Part shown: in pieces, positions 51,301 through 63,204 of the stretch
Layout: each line of letters starts with the position of its first letter
Numbering within the stretch: position 1 is the first letter of the stretch
Assembly (NCBI GenBank): GCA_003260075.1
Contig: QLIY01000216.1
Location: 106,098 to 170,097 of the forward strand
Reading direction: 5' to 3'
DNA: 64,000 nucleotides
Origin: Phallusia mammillata
Lineage: Eukaryota > Chordata > Ascidiacea > Phlebobranchia > Ascidiidae
Translations under genes and position numbers: made by a program
The notes under the pieces: generated by a model
The model's database searches: none
Seen by the model: only the letters and a program-made list of their open reading frames with translations
What the model was told of the DNA's origin: nothing

Positions 51301-54300
51301 ATGTAACGATTTGCGTTATGTTCCGTACTGTTCGTCACCCTATTGACTGTTTACTGTTTTATTTGGCAATTTGTCAAAATTGTACGCGACCGTGCATAAT
51401 AGCTTGCTTTGACAGCAGTTGATTGAATGGGTGGGCTTGAGGTTTTACTACTTTTTGTGTGACAGGTTTGTAATCTCAAAGACAATCGCCTTTGGGAAAG
51501 TCAATCAGCGCTTTGGGAAGTAAAGTTGTACAAGTTTTAGTCAATTGCGTATTGTTTTTAAGTTTTTGAGCAAGAAACTGTGTGCAGAACAATTTTTAAT
51601 CAAGCCAGTATTGTAAATGTTTTCAAACATATTTGATTAAGCCCGGGGCGATTGTGATGATCTTTTTTGTATTTACAACTTCACGTTTGGGCGTATGTCA
51701 GTTGTTCTTCGAAATGTCAAACTATCGATTTAAGTGCTGTCGGATTAGGCGTACAGTCTAGTATTAGACAGCCCAAGTGCCAGCGCAAACTATGCAAACC
51801 ACAAATAATATATTATCTGTACAGTGTATGTTAAGTATATTTTAAAATGTCACCATGTACCGTACCGTCTACAATTTTGAACTGTAAGTTTGCAGCCAGA
51901 GCAGACCAATCAAAAAAATATGTGGAAATGACTGCATGCCACACGTCCAAATCGTATGCACTGTTCATGTTTACCCGATTGGTCAATCGATTCGCTTGCG
52001 CAACAATCAGCTGCACCTGTTGCCGTATTGGTTTTATCCTAATCGTTTCTCAATCGCCATTATGCAAGCGTTGCAGCAGCGCGTTCTATTGACAAATCGT
52101 TTAGCGACTTAAATATTTGTCCATTCCAGGGCGTGGTTGTCTTAATTTACCAGCTGACTTGGAATTGTTGCACTTTGCGCTTGGCAGGTCTGTTTGTCGT
52201 ATCAATCAGAGCCCGTATGTTTTTTTGTTGATCATTCACTTTTTAAGACCAAGCAAGGGCTAGAACCGAGGACTGTTGAACAGTTTTTGGTTTCCTTCTT
52301 GTGCTCCTTTGGTTTCAAAACACAGCGTAATGTTTAAACTCTAATTCAAACGAGACAAACACATCCTTTTGTAAAAATCGCTGTTTACATGTTTATGGCC
52401 ATTTAACTGATATGCGAAGGCACAAAGAAAGTTAGATCTTGTGTATCGTATGTGGTGGTTGCCCTTTGAAAGTAGTCAGAAATTAGAAATAACAAACAAC
52501 AAAGACCACCATGACCATGTTGACGGGTTTCAGAGTATTGACCTCAAATGTAAAGTTCACTTAAACGTTTACTTAAGCCTTTGATCTAAGTGAAGTATTG
52601 CGGTAAGGTCAATTCAGTTGACGAATAACGCTAATATTGACGTCAGTATCCTGCTTTAATCCGCTAACTGCTGTCATGAACCCTTGGCTGTTGTGCGCAT
52701 AATATTGGTTTTGCGCACGACCGATGGCGGTGCAGTTTATTGGTCAGTCGAATTAGCGGTAAGGCGTACTGACTACTGACAGACATGAGTCCTAAGGAAT
52801 TTACACATCACCATGACGAGTCCCTAAATATCACATGTCTCAAAAAATTTGCCTTGGTTTGATTGAAGTTAACATGCATGACCGCGCTGAGTTTATTAGC
52901 ACGATATAGACCGTTAACATACTCAAAATAGTATTCGTATGCTTGGATGAAGTACTTTTACGTGTAATACAATTTGTATTAATAACTAACCAAGAATGGA
53001 AAATAATTTCCAAGTAACATATTCAGTCAATGATTATACATGGAATATATATATTTCGCCTAACTGCCACAGTTAATTAAATCACAGCAAAGTCAAGTAT
53101 GTCATTAAAAACAAATCACAAAATAGAAATGTTTTTGTCCTTCAACGGAGCAATCTGTGTTAAGAGGCAGTTTAAAAAATTGCTGATTGGTAAGCTTCGA
53201 CTTGGCCATGAAAACAACCTTTCTCTTTTACCGTCAACCAGGGGAGTCCCCTTGGTGAATCGTCGCGCTTGTCGACGATCGAAAGTGTTCTGTGACGTCA
53301 TATGTCTTTGTGTTGCTCTTGGGGTCGTTGACTTGAAGCGCTCGTTGGGAATGACTGATGTCTGTTTGATTGCCCCAAGAGCTGGTAGAGTGGCGTAACC
53401 GAATTGTTTTTGTGTGATAAAACTATTTAAACAGCATCCGATTTTGTAGCACAGGCAGTGAGTTTATTATTGTTTTGTGCAGGTTTGGTTTGGGTGACCG
53501 CTAAGTAGTTTTAAGAGACCGCAAGTGTTCATTTAAATACCAAAAAGAGCCCTTAGTGCATTTACAGCCATTTTGGGAAACAGCTGGACAAAACACCTTA
53601 AAAAAAAAACACTGGTTTTGTGTACTACAAGGATTTTAAGGACAACGGATAAAATTTTTTGGTTAGTAAACCGTACAGCTTTACAAACGTTTTATACGTT
53701 GACGCAGTAGTTTGAAATACGATATCGCGACGCTTAAAGCCGCAGAGTCGTAAAATTGTTTGTCTAAGCGACCCTCACGGTCGATCCACCTTGTTTACTG
53801 GACAAGTTTCAATCATACTTTAGTTAAGTACTTCACAGCCAGAATTTTAACCACCTATTTTATGTCAGGGCGTGGGTTATAAGCTAAGGGCGAATCGAGT
53901 ATCGAAAACACGCAAATGCCATCATTGAAAGGTGGACGCGTTCCTTTTGTTTGTTGTCCCCGATCAGAAGACAGGGTTGACTCCGCGTGGGTGCATCGTC
54001 CTTTTTGTGTAATGACGTCAATAGGCTTTTAAATGGCAACTAATATTGTATTGTACTGAGCAAGTTAACAGAATTGGAATGATTGGCCCATAACGCTAGT
54101 GTAAAATATAGAGGATTACTGGAAAAAAGCACTTGCCCATTAGTAGTAATTATTTGCTATAGCTGGAGATTCTTGCAGAACATAACTATTTTACAAGTTT
54201 TGAATTGGAGTAATAACACTTCACTCAATTTTATATGTAATAATAAGCAGCTTTAACATGCATGACAGGGCATTTGGTGGTTGGCTGCCAATCATTCTGT

Positions 54301-57300
54301 GCGTTGCAGGGAATCAATAAATTATTGTCAGGGGACAGTAAGAGCCAGACCTGTATTCCTCAAGTGTACATATATGCAACCCTACTAGTAATGAGGATTT
54401 GTCCCCACTTCATGTTTACGATCTTTTATTAAATGTAATAGGTTTTTGAGACATATGTCTCGATGGCGTCCTCTATGGTAAAGTTGGTTTTGTAGTTTTT
54501 GCTGCCTACTTCAGTCCTCTTATAAAAGTTGTGGCTTGTACCCAATGTGTTTAACAGTTGTGAAGTAATCACAATGAACATTGTGTTGGTTTTAGTTTGC
54601 AACAATTTAGATTAAGCACACTGACGTTGTTCAAAATGATCTGAAGTCATTAATTATGCATCATAATTTTGTGAGAATGTTCAGGTGTTATCTTGATCTC
54701 ACACGCTCAGTAATAAAATATGACTTGCAGCTTACATTTCATTTCAAATTTTAGTGTGCGAGAGTGGTCATATCTTTCCTGTACTTATAATGCAGACACT
54801 ACATGGTTTTTTTTCTACACAGGTATTACTATTAGGGTACCTGAAATTCCTAAGACTGAGAGAAACACCACTGGGGACAACAGCAGAGGAGCACACACAA
54901 GCTTTTCAAGGTAGATGGGAAGTAATGATAAGTTGTTGTTTTAGTGGATTTGTTGGTGAAATGCATGTAGCCATGCATTCTTGTTGTATCTGACAAATGC
55001 TTTTCTTTCTTAAGGTCACCTTTGTATAAGAAAAAGTCATCCAACATGGGTGAATATGACAAGATTGCAGAGGTAACGTTTCAATGTGTTGTTGTTTTAT
55101 TAAAAGAATAAAATAAAAAAGAATGTTTTAAATACATTTTTGCAAGTTTTTTTTTTAAGTTTTTTTAAATGTGTGTCTTTGTGCAGCATTTGTTCTCTGA
55201 GGACATAGCTGGGTGTGGAGATCTCAATTCGACCTGTGAACTCACAGATGAAATCCCTATTGTCCGGCAAGAGGAAAAACGCCAGCTTGTTGACCGGCAA
55301 ATTAGTCAAGACCTAGTCTCGTAAGTTTTTAGTTGACAAGTTTGTTTAGTAAATTGACAATATGTACCAGTTTCTTCTTGTAATTTAAACCACATTCTAA
55401 TATGTTCAATCCACCTGAAAGCGTAGCCTTGGTTGCGACATGTGTCAGGAAAGGTGAATTCAATGTCAAAAACTGTTGTAAATTGTCTGAAATATCCATG
55501 TTCTAGCCTTAGTACTGTATCAGTAGTCACGGGCATTAACCACATGCTTCCCCAGTGTTTCTTAGTAGTTGCTTTATCCAACTGTTATAAATATCATCAC
55601 CATTTTAGTTTTACTGTTTAACTCATATAGCAGTTTTGTTGCGTTGATAAATAGACTTTCTGTGAATGTGCATTACATTGTTGTGCAGTGGTTTGGTCTT
55701 AAAAAAGTAGCAATTTTAACTTAAAAGCTCATTGACATGACGACCTCCATGGTTGACCATGCAGCATATACATGTCCCCACATAACCTCAAAATAGCCTG
55801 ATTTGTGTGCGCTTGCCATAACTGACTTTTGGTTTCTTGTTTTGTTTCTTTGCTTGAAATCATACCTAACACATGATCATGTGGATTTGCTGAAAACCTG
55901 CCCGATTTGGATTTGCTGTTACCACATCGTATTGATCTCTCATGGCTCACATTCACATTCACTGCCTCGTACCCTTACGCCACACTCACAGAAGCAATAA
56001 TAACCCAAGGCATTGGAAGGTGCTGCAAAGTGCTATAGCCGCGAGTAACCTTATGAAGCGAGGAATACGCGAGGAGGACGAACATGGCGACAACGGTCTG
56101 ACTGTGCCCGCCGAAACCGATGATGTTGACCCAGACAGCTTGATTGTAGGAGATTCATGCAGGCTGTACAAGCATAAACCATCCCTCACTAGTCAGCACA
56201 TGCTTCCACTACCTGCCTTAAAACAGTAAGTTTTGTTTCTGTTCTTTTTGTGTTGATGTGTAGTTAGTACTGTGGGTGTCGTTTAAAGTCGAGCGGCTTT
56301 GTAATTTACACTTTAAAAGTCAATTCCAAAAAGTCTCAAAACTGTAAGATTAAAAAATGAAAGTTTTGGGTAAAGTTGTGGCACATTTAAATCATACTGT
56401 GTGTAGTGAGTAAACGCTCTAACGAACCTTTATTTTTCAGATTGATATGGCTACCTGGTTATATGAGGTAGTTGTAGTGGTATGATCGCATGGACCACAA
56501 TGAGATTATGCCTCAATAACAGTGCAAAAATGAAATACTCACTTTAATGCTAAATAATACTTGCCAAGTTTGAGCTAAACAATCTCATTGTGGGCCACTT
56601 CTTTTTCATCAACCACCAATCACGATTAGAGCTAGCGAGTGACAATTTGTGCATGTAGTGACTTGTTTCCTGCTTGTAGCATTTGAACGAAAACAATTGA
56701 ATCCACGTGACCAGTGCTGGATACGTCATCAGGTGACCGGAACCAATCACAAAGGCCCTAGACCGCTAATGCTCATAGCCGGGGCTCTTATGTTGTTTTG
56801 ATTTAATTCATTGGGTTAACCGATGCTTGTTCCAGCGCTGGACACGATTTTGACATCCCAACTTCGAATCGTTGCCGTGCTGGTTGCTAAGTGTGTGAAG
56901 AGTGGTTTTAACCGGTTTCTAACTGCAAAAACTCATGTGGCTACTCATATAAAACTTTGACACTTTTTTTAAAATGTAAACTTTTGGACTGACATTGAAA
57001 ATCTTTTTAGTTAATGTTTTTAAAAACTGAAAAAAATACCTGAAATAATTGTGTGAAAATCACGTATTATCTATTTAGCCTTTCTTAACCATTTGAAGCA
57101 GATCAAACAAACTAAAAAAACTTTTCTTAAAAACAGTTCACTTCTACTACTTCGTATAACACTGGGTGTAAAATATGTTCTCGTTAGTAGTCGAAAGTTC
57201 CAAAGAAAACGAAATGGATTATGCAGCACGGAATCCATAATATTCCCACACCAACCGCTATAGTTGTAACATGTCACCGCATATTTAGCCATAATACACC

Positions 57301-60300
57301 GAACAACTACATTGATATCACCTTGGCTGTTACACAACATTCAACGCTGTAATGTTCACTGCTGTAAAGCAATGCTTGTAGACAAAACTCACGCCCACTG
57401 GAATACAATAAAGTTCGTTAAAAAACCCACAAAGGTCATGTTAAAGACGAACTAACAATCGGTAAAGGTTTGTGTGGATATATGGCGAGGATGTGGTTTT
57501 ATACTTGGCGTACTTGAAAATAGAAATGGTTCTAGCCTGTTATTCGGGTTGAGCCATAGCAAAATGTGGTATACAGTTTATTGCAATTTGCAGGAAAAGA
57601 CTTGGTGAACAGAGTGTGGAATCTGACATGGTTGGAATGGGAGATTTTTCACTACTTGACTTTCACCGAATCGAAATAACTGGTGACGAGATTGCCGGGG
57701 TAAACATAAAGTCATTTTGAACACGTTTTCATTTTTTACCAACTGAGTGTTTTGCGATGACATAAACGCCTTGGCTTTTGTCTGAATCGTTGTGTAAATT
57801 TTGCGGTTCGACGACTGTAGTGTTCGTAGGTTATGTAACGCACATGTCACCCAATCTTAATGTGCTGTTTCCTTAAATTTGCCTCAGCAAAAACATGTCT
57901 ATCACTTGGTAGGAAAAATGGACTGTTACATGGCATCAAGGTGTGAAAAACACGTAACCTTAAAGTCCTATTTCGTTTATGTGTGCACTTTCAATGTAAT
58001 GTAGTTGTCACATCAGCAGCGGTTAGGAACTGGTTTCCCCGCAGCCGAGACTTATTGATAATCAGGATATTATTAAAGTTGTAACTTTTGTTAGGTGCCG
58101 ATCCGTGATTTGGAAGAGGCCTCCGAGCATCTCACTGAAGCTCTGTTGATACGAGAGAAATATATGGAAATGGCTGACCAACGTAACTTCTCCACCACAT
58201 CACGTTATTTAAGACTGGTGAGAGTTTCTCGTTTGTTACAATGGCCATGCGCTACCAAATGGCGATGAAAGAGTCATATCATGTGAAGAAAAAATTGGTT
58301 TGATTGAATTTGGAACTTAGAGCGTTTAAATGATAAATTCCTTGCCCTTGAGAAAACTGTTTTACTGAATTCCACATAAGCGTTTCCATGATCTGTATTA
58401 AATTTGTACAAATTTTGGTTTTTGTGTTTTTTCGTGTACAATACTCTAGCAGCTTGGCGACATTGAAAGCAACCTCAGTTTAGGTACGAATGACACGTGT
58501 TAAAAGCAGCTTAACTTCAAATAAATTTGCATAAAAGACGATCGTTTTAATCGAAGGGCCTGAATAGTATAGTTTTACGTAATTTTAATGGCAGTTTTGT
58601 TGTTGGTTAAGACTTAATATAACCTAGTACGCCACGCCTATTGAAGCCTACGCCTTGCCATATGGGAATGCTTGGTGACTGGCTGATTCGGTAGAACGTC
58701 TTCCATTAGGGCAGTGGTTCTTAAACTTTTTTGACCGCGACCCAAATCGGAGTTTTATGAACATCTCACGGCCCAAGTCTCAAACATAAAAAATGTATTA
58801 ACGAGACGCAATTTCGAGGCAACGCCGTAGCCGCATAGGAGTCTGCCCATGTCGAAATGGCTGCAGGCTTAACGAGGTCGATTCGTTCGCCAACACTGCA
58901 TAACACAAAAAACATTGTGGCTTTGTAGCGCCATGATCATTGATAGAAGTGAATCCCAAATTTAAAAATGTTTCCTTGTACGAATACTTACTCATCCTTA
59001 AACGCTTACTGTTATATCTCCAAGTTCAGTTTCGCATGATTAACTTGTCCTATTATTTCCGGTGCTATGACGTTACAATCGCCATGTGCGTAACCAGGGT
59101 TTTTTTAAGGTTTGGTTTGGGTGACCGCTAAGTAGTTTTAAGGTTTTTTTTTAAGGTTTGGTTTGGGTGACCGCTAAGTAGTTTTAAGAGACTTTTTTTT
59201 AAGGTTTGGTTTGGGTGACTGCTAAGTAGTTTTAAAGACCCAAGTGTTTCATTTAAATACCAAAAAGAGCCCTTAGTGCATTTACGAATTATTTATTAGG
59301 CATAAAAAAACACTGCGTAACAGTAAAGTTGGAAGGCTATTGTCCTATGTGGTAATGGTTGGTTCATTTTACTGTACAACGTGGTCGAGTGTGATGACTT
59401 TACTACTACATTAAGTTAATTTGTTTGTGTTTACTTAATGCGAATTGTTCGTTTGGGCATAATTGAATCACCATAGCGCGACCCATTTTTTGACCCCGCG
59501 CGACCCATACTTTGAGAACCACTGCATTAGGGCCTATGATTTATGTTTATATAAGTGTGCCGTGATCGCTGGTCTGCATGTACGCTTTAGGACTGATCCC
59601 AGTTACGCATGTTCATCTTAGTTAGTATAACCTAATAGCAAAATGAAACCCCTTTTTATTGTATGTTTCAGCTCAAAGGCAAAGAAGAGGAGGCGGATTC
59701 GACTTACAGCGAAAACATGATCAGCCGAGGTACTTTGCACGCTTCACCGCACACTGCGTCACGTGCCTGGCAATCAGCTGCGCGATAACAATCAGTTATT
59801 AAACATGAGTCACAAACACCCGTGATTCACCTATGCATGTGGACGACAGATCGCAGCCAAACTGTGTTACCATAAAGTCACGCTTGTCTATCACCCAACT
59901 AAGCACTGTGTATAAATAGAAGCGTCGTTGCTCTCCAGTGTTGTTTGTGGTAAAAAACATCCGTTCGTAGCGTCATCGGCAAATCTAATGTCTCAACACA
60001 AAGGAAATGTCAATATTAGTCAGGCTATTTTGATAAGGCTTAGTTGTTAACACAAACCTTAGGCGCCATGATGCATGAATGCTTTTCCGTTCAGTAAAGC
60101 CGTTGCTAAATAAACTATGCTTTAGTGATATCGCGTCAGTAAATTTGGCAGAGTAGGTCAAAAATGGTTGCTGGAATCAAACTTCACCAACTAAATTAAT
60201 CCTTAGCAAGCATTACCATTACGTTTTATTTTTTCTGTAAACTCTTCACGCTCGCTTCATAATATAAAACAGTCAGACTCTTGTGCTGGATATACTATAA

Positions 60301-63204
60301 AGACATTTCATTGTGTTTAGGCCATAAGACGATATGTATTCTGTCTGTTAATTTTGTTAGTAATTTCGTTTTACATCAAGCTTCTCTCTCCAAGTCTATG
60401 TCCAGTGTACGCTTTTGCAAACGACAAAAAAAACCTTCTATATTTCAAACAGATGCACCTTACCATCCTCCTGTGGAACATGAATGCCCATATTCTGACG
60501 TGGACCCCAGCAAAATGCCACAAGATTCCCCCATGAAAATCAAGATGGTTGACGGGGTGTTCAGAGTATATGAAGACGAACAACATCTTTCCAGGTGATC
60601 TATGCTTGTCTGGCTGCCGCAGTGATTGGACTGTCGGCCATGTTTTTTTTTGTGTTGCGCCGTATTCAATTCAACCAATATCAATAAACAGTGTGCGTAA
60701 CAGTTATGTAAAACTATAGGAAGTGAACATTAAAACAGCGACGTTCATGATCGAGGTGACTAATATAAACACAAACATTTCATAAAAATGCAGAGCGCTG
60801 CATAAAAGCGGCATTACATAAAATGAAACAACTACCCTGTTTGTTAAGTCTCGCTTTTCTTTTCGATGCAATGCAATTAAGTTGTAAAAATGTGTGTTTG
60901 CATTTACACTGATAGATTTAATTCCATATTACTGGCAATTAAAAATAAATCGTTCCAAGCACATACTTAGAGGTAGTTTTGTTTGTTGCGACAATATTCT
61001 ATGTTTAAATTATAGTGATGCACCGAACCCGCCTAAAAAAGTTCCGTCCGAAACCGAATATTCGACCATAAGGCCGAATAATTTCGTCCGAATCAGGCCG
61101 AACCTAAAATTCCCTTTCTGGTGGACATTTTCAGCTGCGTGAACCTTATGTTGTTGTTACGAGTAAACTAATTTATGACACTCCAAAATCACTTTCGCAA
61201 TGTGTAAGCTTTGCTAATCTTCTAATATTTTGCAGACGTGGCTCGCATTTTGTGGTACAACAATTGGCTGATTTGTGATATTTCGTAATGGCGAAAATGA
61301 AAGCTTATGTGTTAATTCAATGCAATCAAAAAGTTTGGTTTCGGCCGAATTTTCAAAAAAGTTCGGGCGAAACCGAAACATTTAAAAAACAGTGCATTCG
61401 GCCGAAAAGTTTCGGGCTTTAAATGTCTTCGGGATTTATTTAATCGTCTTTTATATACTTTAAGAAGTATCTATTGGCGAATTAAATATTTTTAATAAAT
61501 TTAAATCTTCGTACATCAATCTTCATTATAGGGGGGGGGGGATATTTGTATGGTTCACCTTTATAGCATTATCCATATCATATTCAAATAAAATAGATAG
61601 AAGTAATCTATTGGCGAATAAAATATTTTTAATAAATTTAAATCTTCGTACATCAATCTTCATTATAGTCTTCATCCACCAAGCAACGAGCTGGGTTAAT
61701 CTAAGTTTGTAAATCATTTTTAGAATTATACTTGCAAAAGACAGTGATTGTCGATAAGTATGCTGCCTGTCAGAGCGATACTGGAATGAGAATTTTTATG
61801 TTAAACTGACTTTTCTGTTAACGCCCACGTATCGATTTTCGTCGATTTATAATCTCCGAAAAAATCTTTATCGATTTATTCGGTGCTCGAAAACGATAAT
61901 ATTGTAGCCTAACATATGATGAATCATATTTGTTTTAGAGATGAACCACTCGATCTCCCATGTCCCGACCTGCAGACTTTTATACACGACCTGAACCGCC
62001 TTATGGCGATGACTGTGGACGGACCGCTGTAAGTAACTGCTTGCTTGTAACGAAAACATATTTGAAACGTTAAGATGAACATAAATTCAAAACTGGGATC
62101 AGGCCTGAAACGCCAATGCAGACCAGCGATCACGGCACACTCATATATAAATCACAGTATGCCGGGGGGGGGGCTATTTGGAACGTATTGCAGTTTTGAA
62201 AGTCATATTTTAACATTAAAGACTAAACAGTGGGCTTAATACCTTCAGGTACCCAATACGTGCATGTCTAAGAAGTAAACATATAAAAAAAATCCTTTGT
62301 TTTACATGCCTTCTAATCGTTTTCAAAACGACCCTTACCGCATATTCAGTGTGGTGTCTAACCGCATATTCAGTGTGGTGCAGTAGGATTTTGTTCGATC
62401 TGGTCTTGCAACGTTTTAATGTTAAGTCTTTTTACAGCAAATCTTTCTGCTACCGACGCCTCTCCTACCTCTCATCCAAGTTCCAGTTGCACGTTTTACT
62501 GAATGAGACCAAGGAACTCGCGTCACAAAAGGAAGTGCCTCATCGTGATTTTTACAACTGCAGGAAGGTGATCAAGATTTTTCAAAATCTTTTTAAGTTA
62601 TACATGCAAAAAATTGTTCCAATTGTAAACAGTTATGATTTCAAACCGTATTGATTTGTCACACGACGTTGGTTTTTACAAAACGTACTTAAAGCATGTC
62701 GAGCGAAACTCATGTATATATACCATAGGGTTCGGACTTTCGCTTAAATAAAACGGGCTTAATCTGTGCCTGATTTCCCACTCTGCCTCATTTGTGCCGC
62801 ATTATCACTAACTTTGAAGGTAAAATTCCGGATTGGGTCGGGTTGCTGGATTGTACTCTCGGTTTGGGGTTCCGATTTCAGGCCCATTTACCACCATAAT
62901 TCAAACGTTTCTTAGCGCGTAAACATTTGCTAACTATTGCTATTTTCAGTCAGAATGTGTAAAAATATAAACACATAGTTAAATGGCAAAGGAATGGGAA
63001 AACGCGTATTACAACCTCGTGTGTTGATTGTAAAATTTTGGACATCCGGCAATGTATTTTTTTGATTTTCAGGTTGACACTCACATCCATGCATCATCGT
63101 GCATGAACCAGAAGCATCTTCTGCGCTTCATGAAGAAAACAATGAAAAAGAATTCGACCGACATCGTTTATCGTAAAGATGGTAAGGAATACACGCTGCA
63201 GGAG
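48252..63204 (+). CDS. AMPD: AMP deaminase, 5' half
   Basis: AMP deaminase hydrolyses AMP to IMP and ammonia in the cytosol, in the purine nucleotide cycle. Coding exons: 48280-48307, 54823-54910, 55015-55072, 55187-55320, 55992-56225, 57594-57699, 58095-58217, 59672-59729, 60453-60594, 61939-62028, 62438-62567, 63073-63204. All phases agree and give 441 codons. The N-terminal 200 or so residues are poorly conserved, as expected. The core begins near [10 protein letters not shown] and then includes [64 protein letters not shown], and [19 protein letters not shown] with the metal-binding H-x-H. The rest of the catalytic barrel lies beyond the window. Closest in layout to vertebrate AMPD2. An invertebrate chordate may have one gene for all three paralogues. 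Confidence 0.93.
48308..54822 (+). other. AMP deaminase first intron, no gene recognised
   Basis: Contains repeated segments around G tracts at 49097, 50814, 51040 and 51152, a CpG-richer patch at about 49970-50330 that could be an alternative promoter, and a copy of the GTGACCGCTAAGTAG repeat near 53480. Open frames here show no recognisable domain. Confidence 0.4.
54823..54910 (+). CDS. AMPD: AMP deaminase exon
   Basis: Encodes [15 protein letters not shown], then a Thr/Ser-rich stretch. Acceptor CTACACAG, donor GTAGAT. Phase 1 in, phase 2 out. Confidence 0.8.
55015..55072 (+). CDS. AMPD: AMP deaminase exon
   Basis: Encodes [19 protein letters not shown]. Acceptor CTTAAG, donor GTAACG. 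Phase 2 in, phase 0 out. Confidence 0.82.
55187..55320 (+). CDS. AMPD: AMP deaminase exon
   Basis: Encodes [14 protein letters not shown], then [20 protein letters not shown]. Acceptor GTGCAG, donor GTAAGT. Confidence 0.85.
55992..56225 (+). CDS. AMPD: AMP deaminase exon
   Basis: Encodes [19 protein letters not shown], an acidic region, and [20 protein letters not shown]. Acceptor CTCACAG, donor GTAAGT. Largest exon of this half, 234 bases. Confidence 0.85.
57594..57699 (+). CDS. AMPD: AMP deaminase exon, start of conserved core
   Basis: Encodes [20 protein letters not shown], then [14 protein letters not shown], matching the F-x-R-(V/I)-x-I-(S/T)-G-(E/D) block of AMP deaminases. Acceptor TTTGCAG, donor GTAAAC. 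Confidence 0.92.
58095..58217 (+). CDS. AMPD: AMP deaminase exon
   Basis: Encodes [20 protein letters not shown], then EKYMEMADQ and TSRYLRL, matching the A-L-x-I-R-E-K-Y-M block. Acceptor TTGTTAG, donor GTGAGA. Confidence 0.93.
58712..59524. mobile_element. hAT-type element with nested repeat
   Basis: Ends CAGTGGTTCTTAAACT and inverse CAGTGGTTCTCAAAGT. Perfect 8-base duplication CATTAGGG at 58704-58711 and 59525-59532. A different repeat is nested inside at 59097-59310. In an AMP deaminase intron. Confidence 0.85.
59097..59310. repeat. three tandem partial copies of a dispersed repeat
   Basis: The unit TTGGTTTGGGTGACCGCTAA with AGTAGTTTTAAG occurs three times in a row at about 59110, 59155 and 59200. 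Single copies lie near 23975 and 53485. Confidence 0.75.
59672..59729 (+). CDS. AMPD: AMP deaminase exon
   Basis: Encodes [19 protein letters not shown]. Acceptor GTTTCAG, donor GTACTT. Phase 0 in, phase 1 out, fitting the next exon. Confidence 0.82.
60453..60594 (+). CDS. AMPD: AMP deaminase exon
   Basis: Encodes [18 protein letters not shown], then [13 protein letters not shown]. The H-P-P and P-Y motifs and G-V-x-x-V-Y match the family. Acceptor CAAACAG, donor GTGATC. Confidence 0.92.
61939..62028 (+). CDS. AMPD: AMP deaminase exon
   Basis: Encodes [19 protein letters not shown] and [12 protein letters not shown]. Acceptor GTTTTAG, donor GTAAGT. Confidence 0.94.
62438..62567 (+). CDS. 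AMPD: AMP deaminase exon
   Basis: Encodes [20 protein letters not shown] and [20 protein letters not shown], close to identical to vertebrate AMP deaminases here. Acceptor TTTACAG, donor GTGATC. Confidence 0.96.
63073..63204 (+). CDS. AMPD: AMP deaminase exon with H-x-H metal site
   Basis: Encodes [19 protein letters not shown], then a basic stretch and [15 protein letters not shown] holds the first two zinc ligands of the deaminase active site. Acceptor TTTTCAG, donor GTGAGA. Confidence 0.96.

Noticed and set aside
53099..53398. 99-codon plus-strand frame in the AMP deaminase intron
   Set aside because: No recognisable domain, no signal of splicing and no repeated family. Length is within chance expectation.
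61016..61420. Repeat rich in CCGAA/TTCGG as a complete hAT element
   Set aside because: The start AGTGATGCACCGAA is hAT-like, but the distal end is not its inverse and no target duplication is visible.
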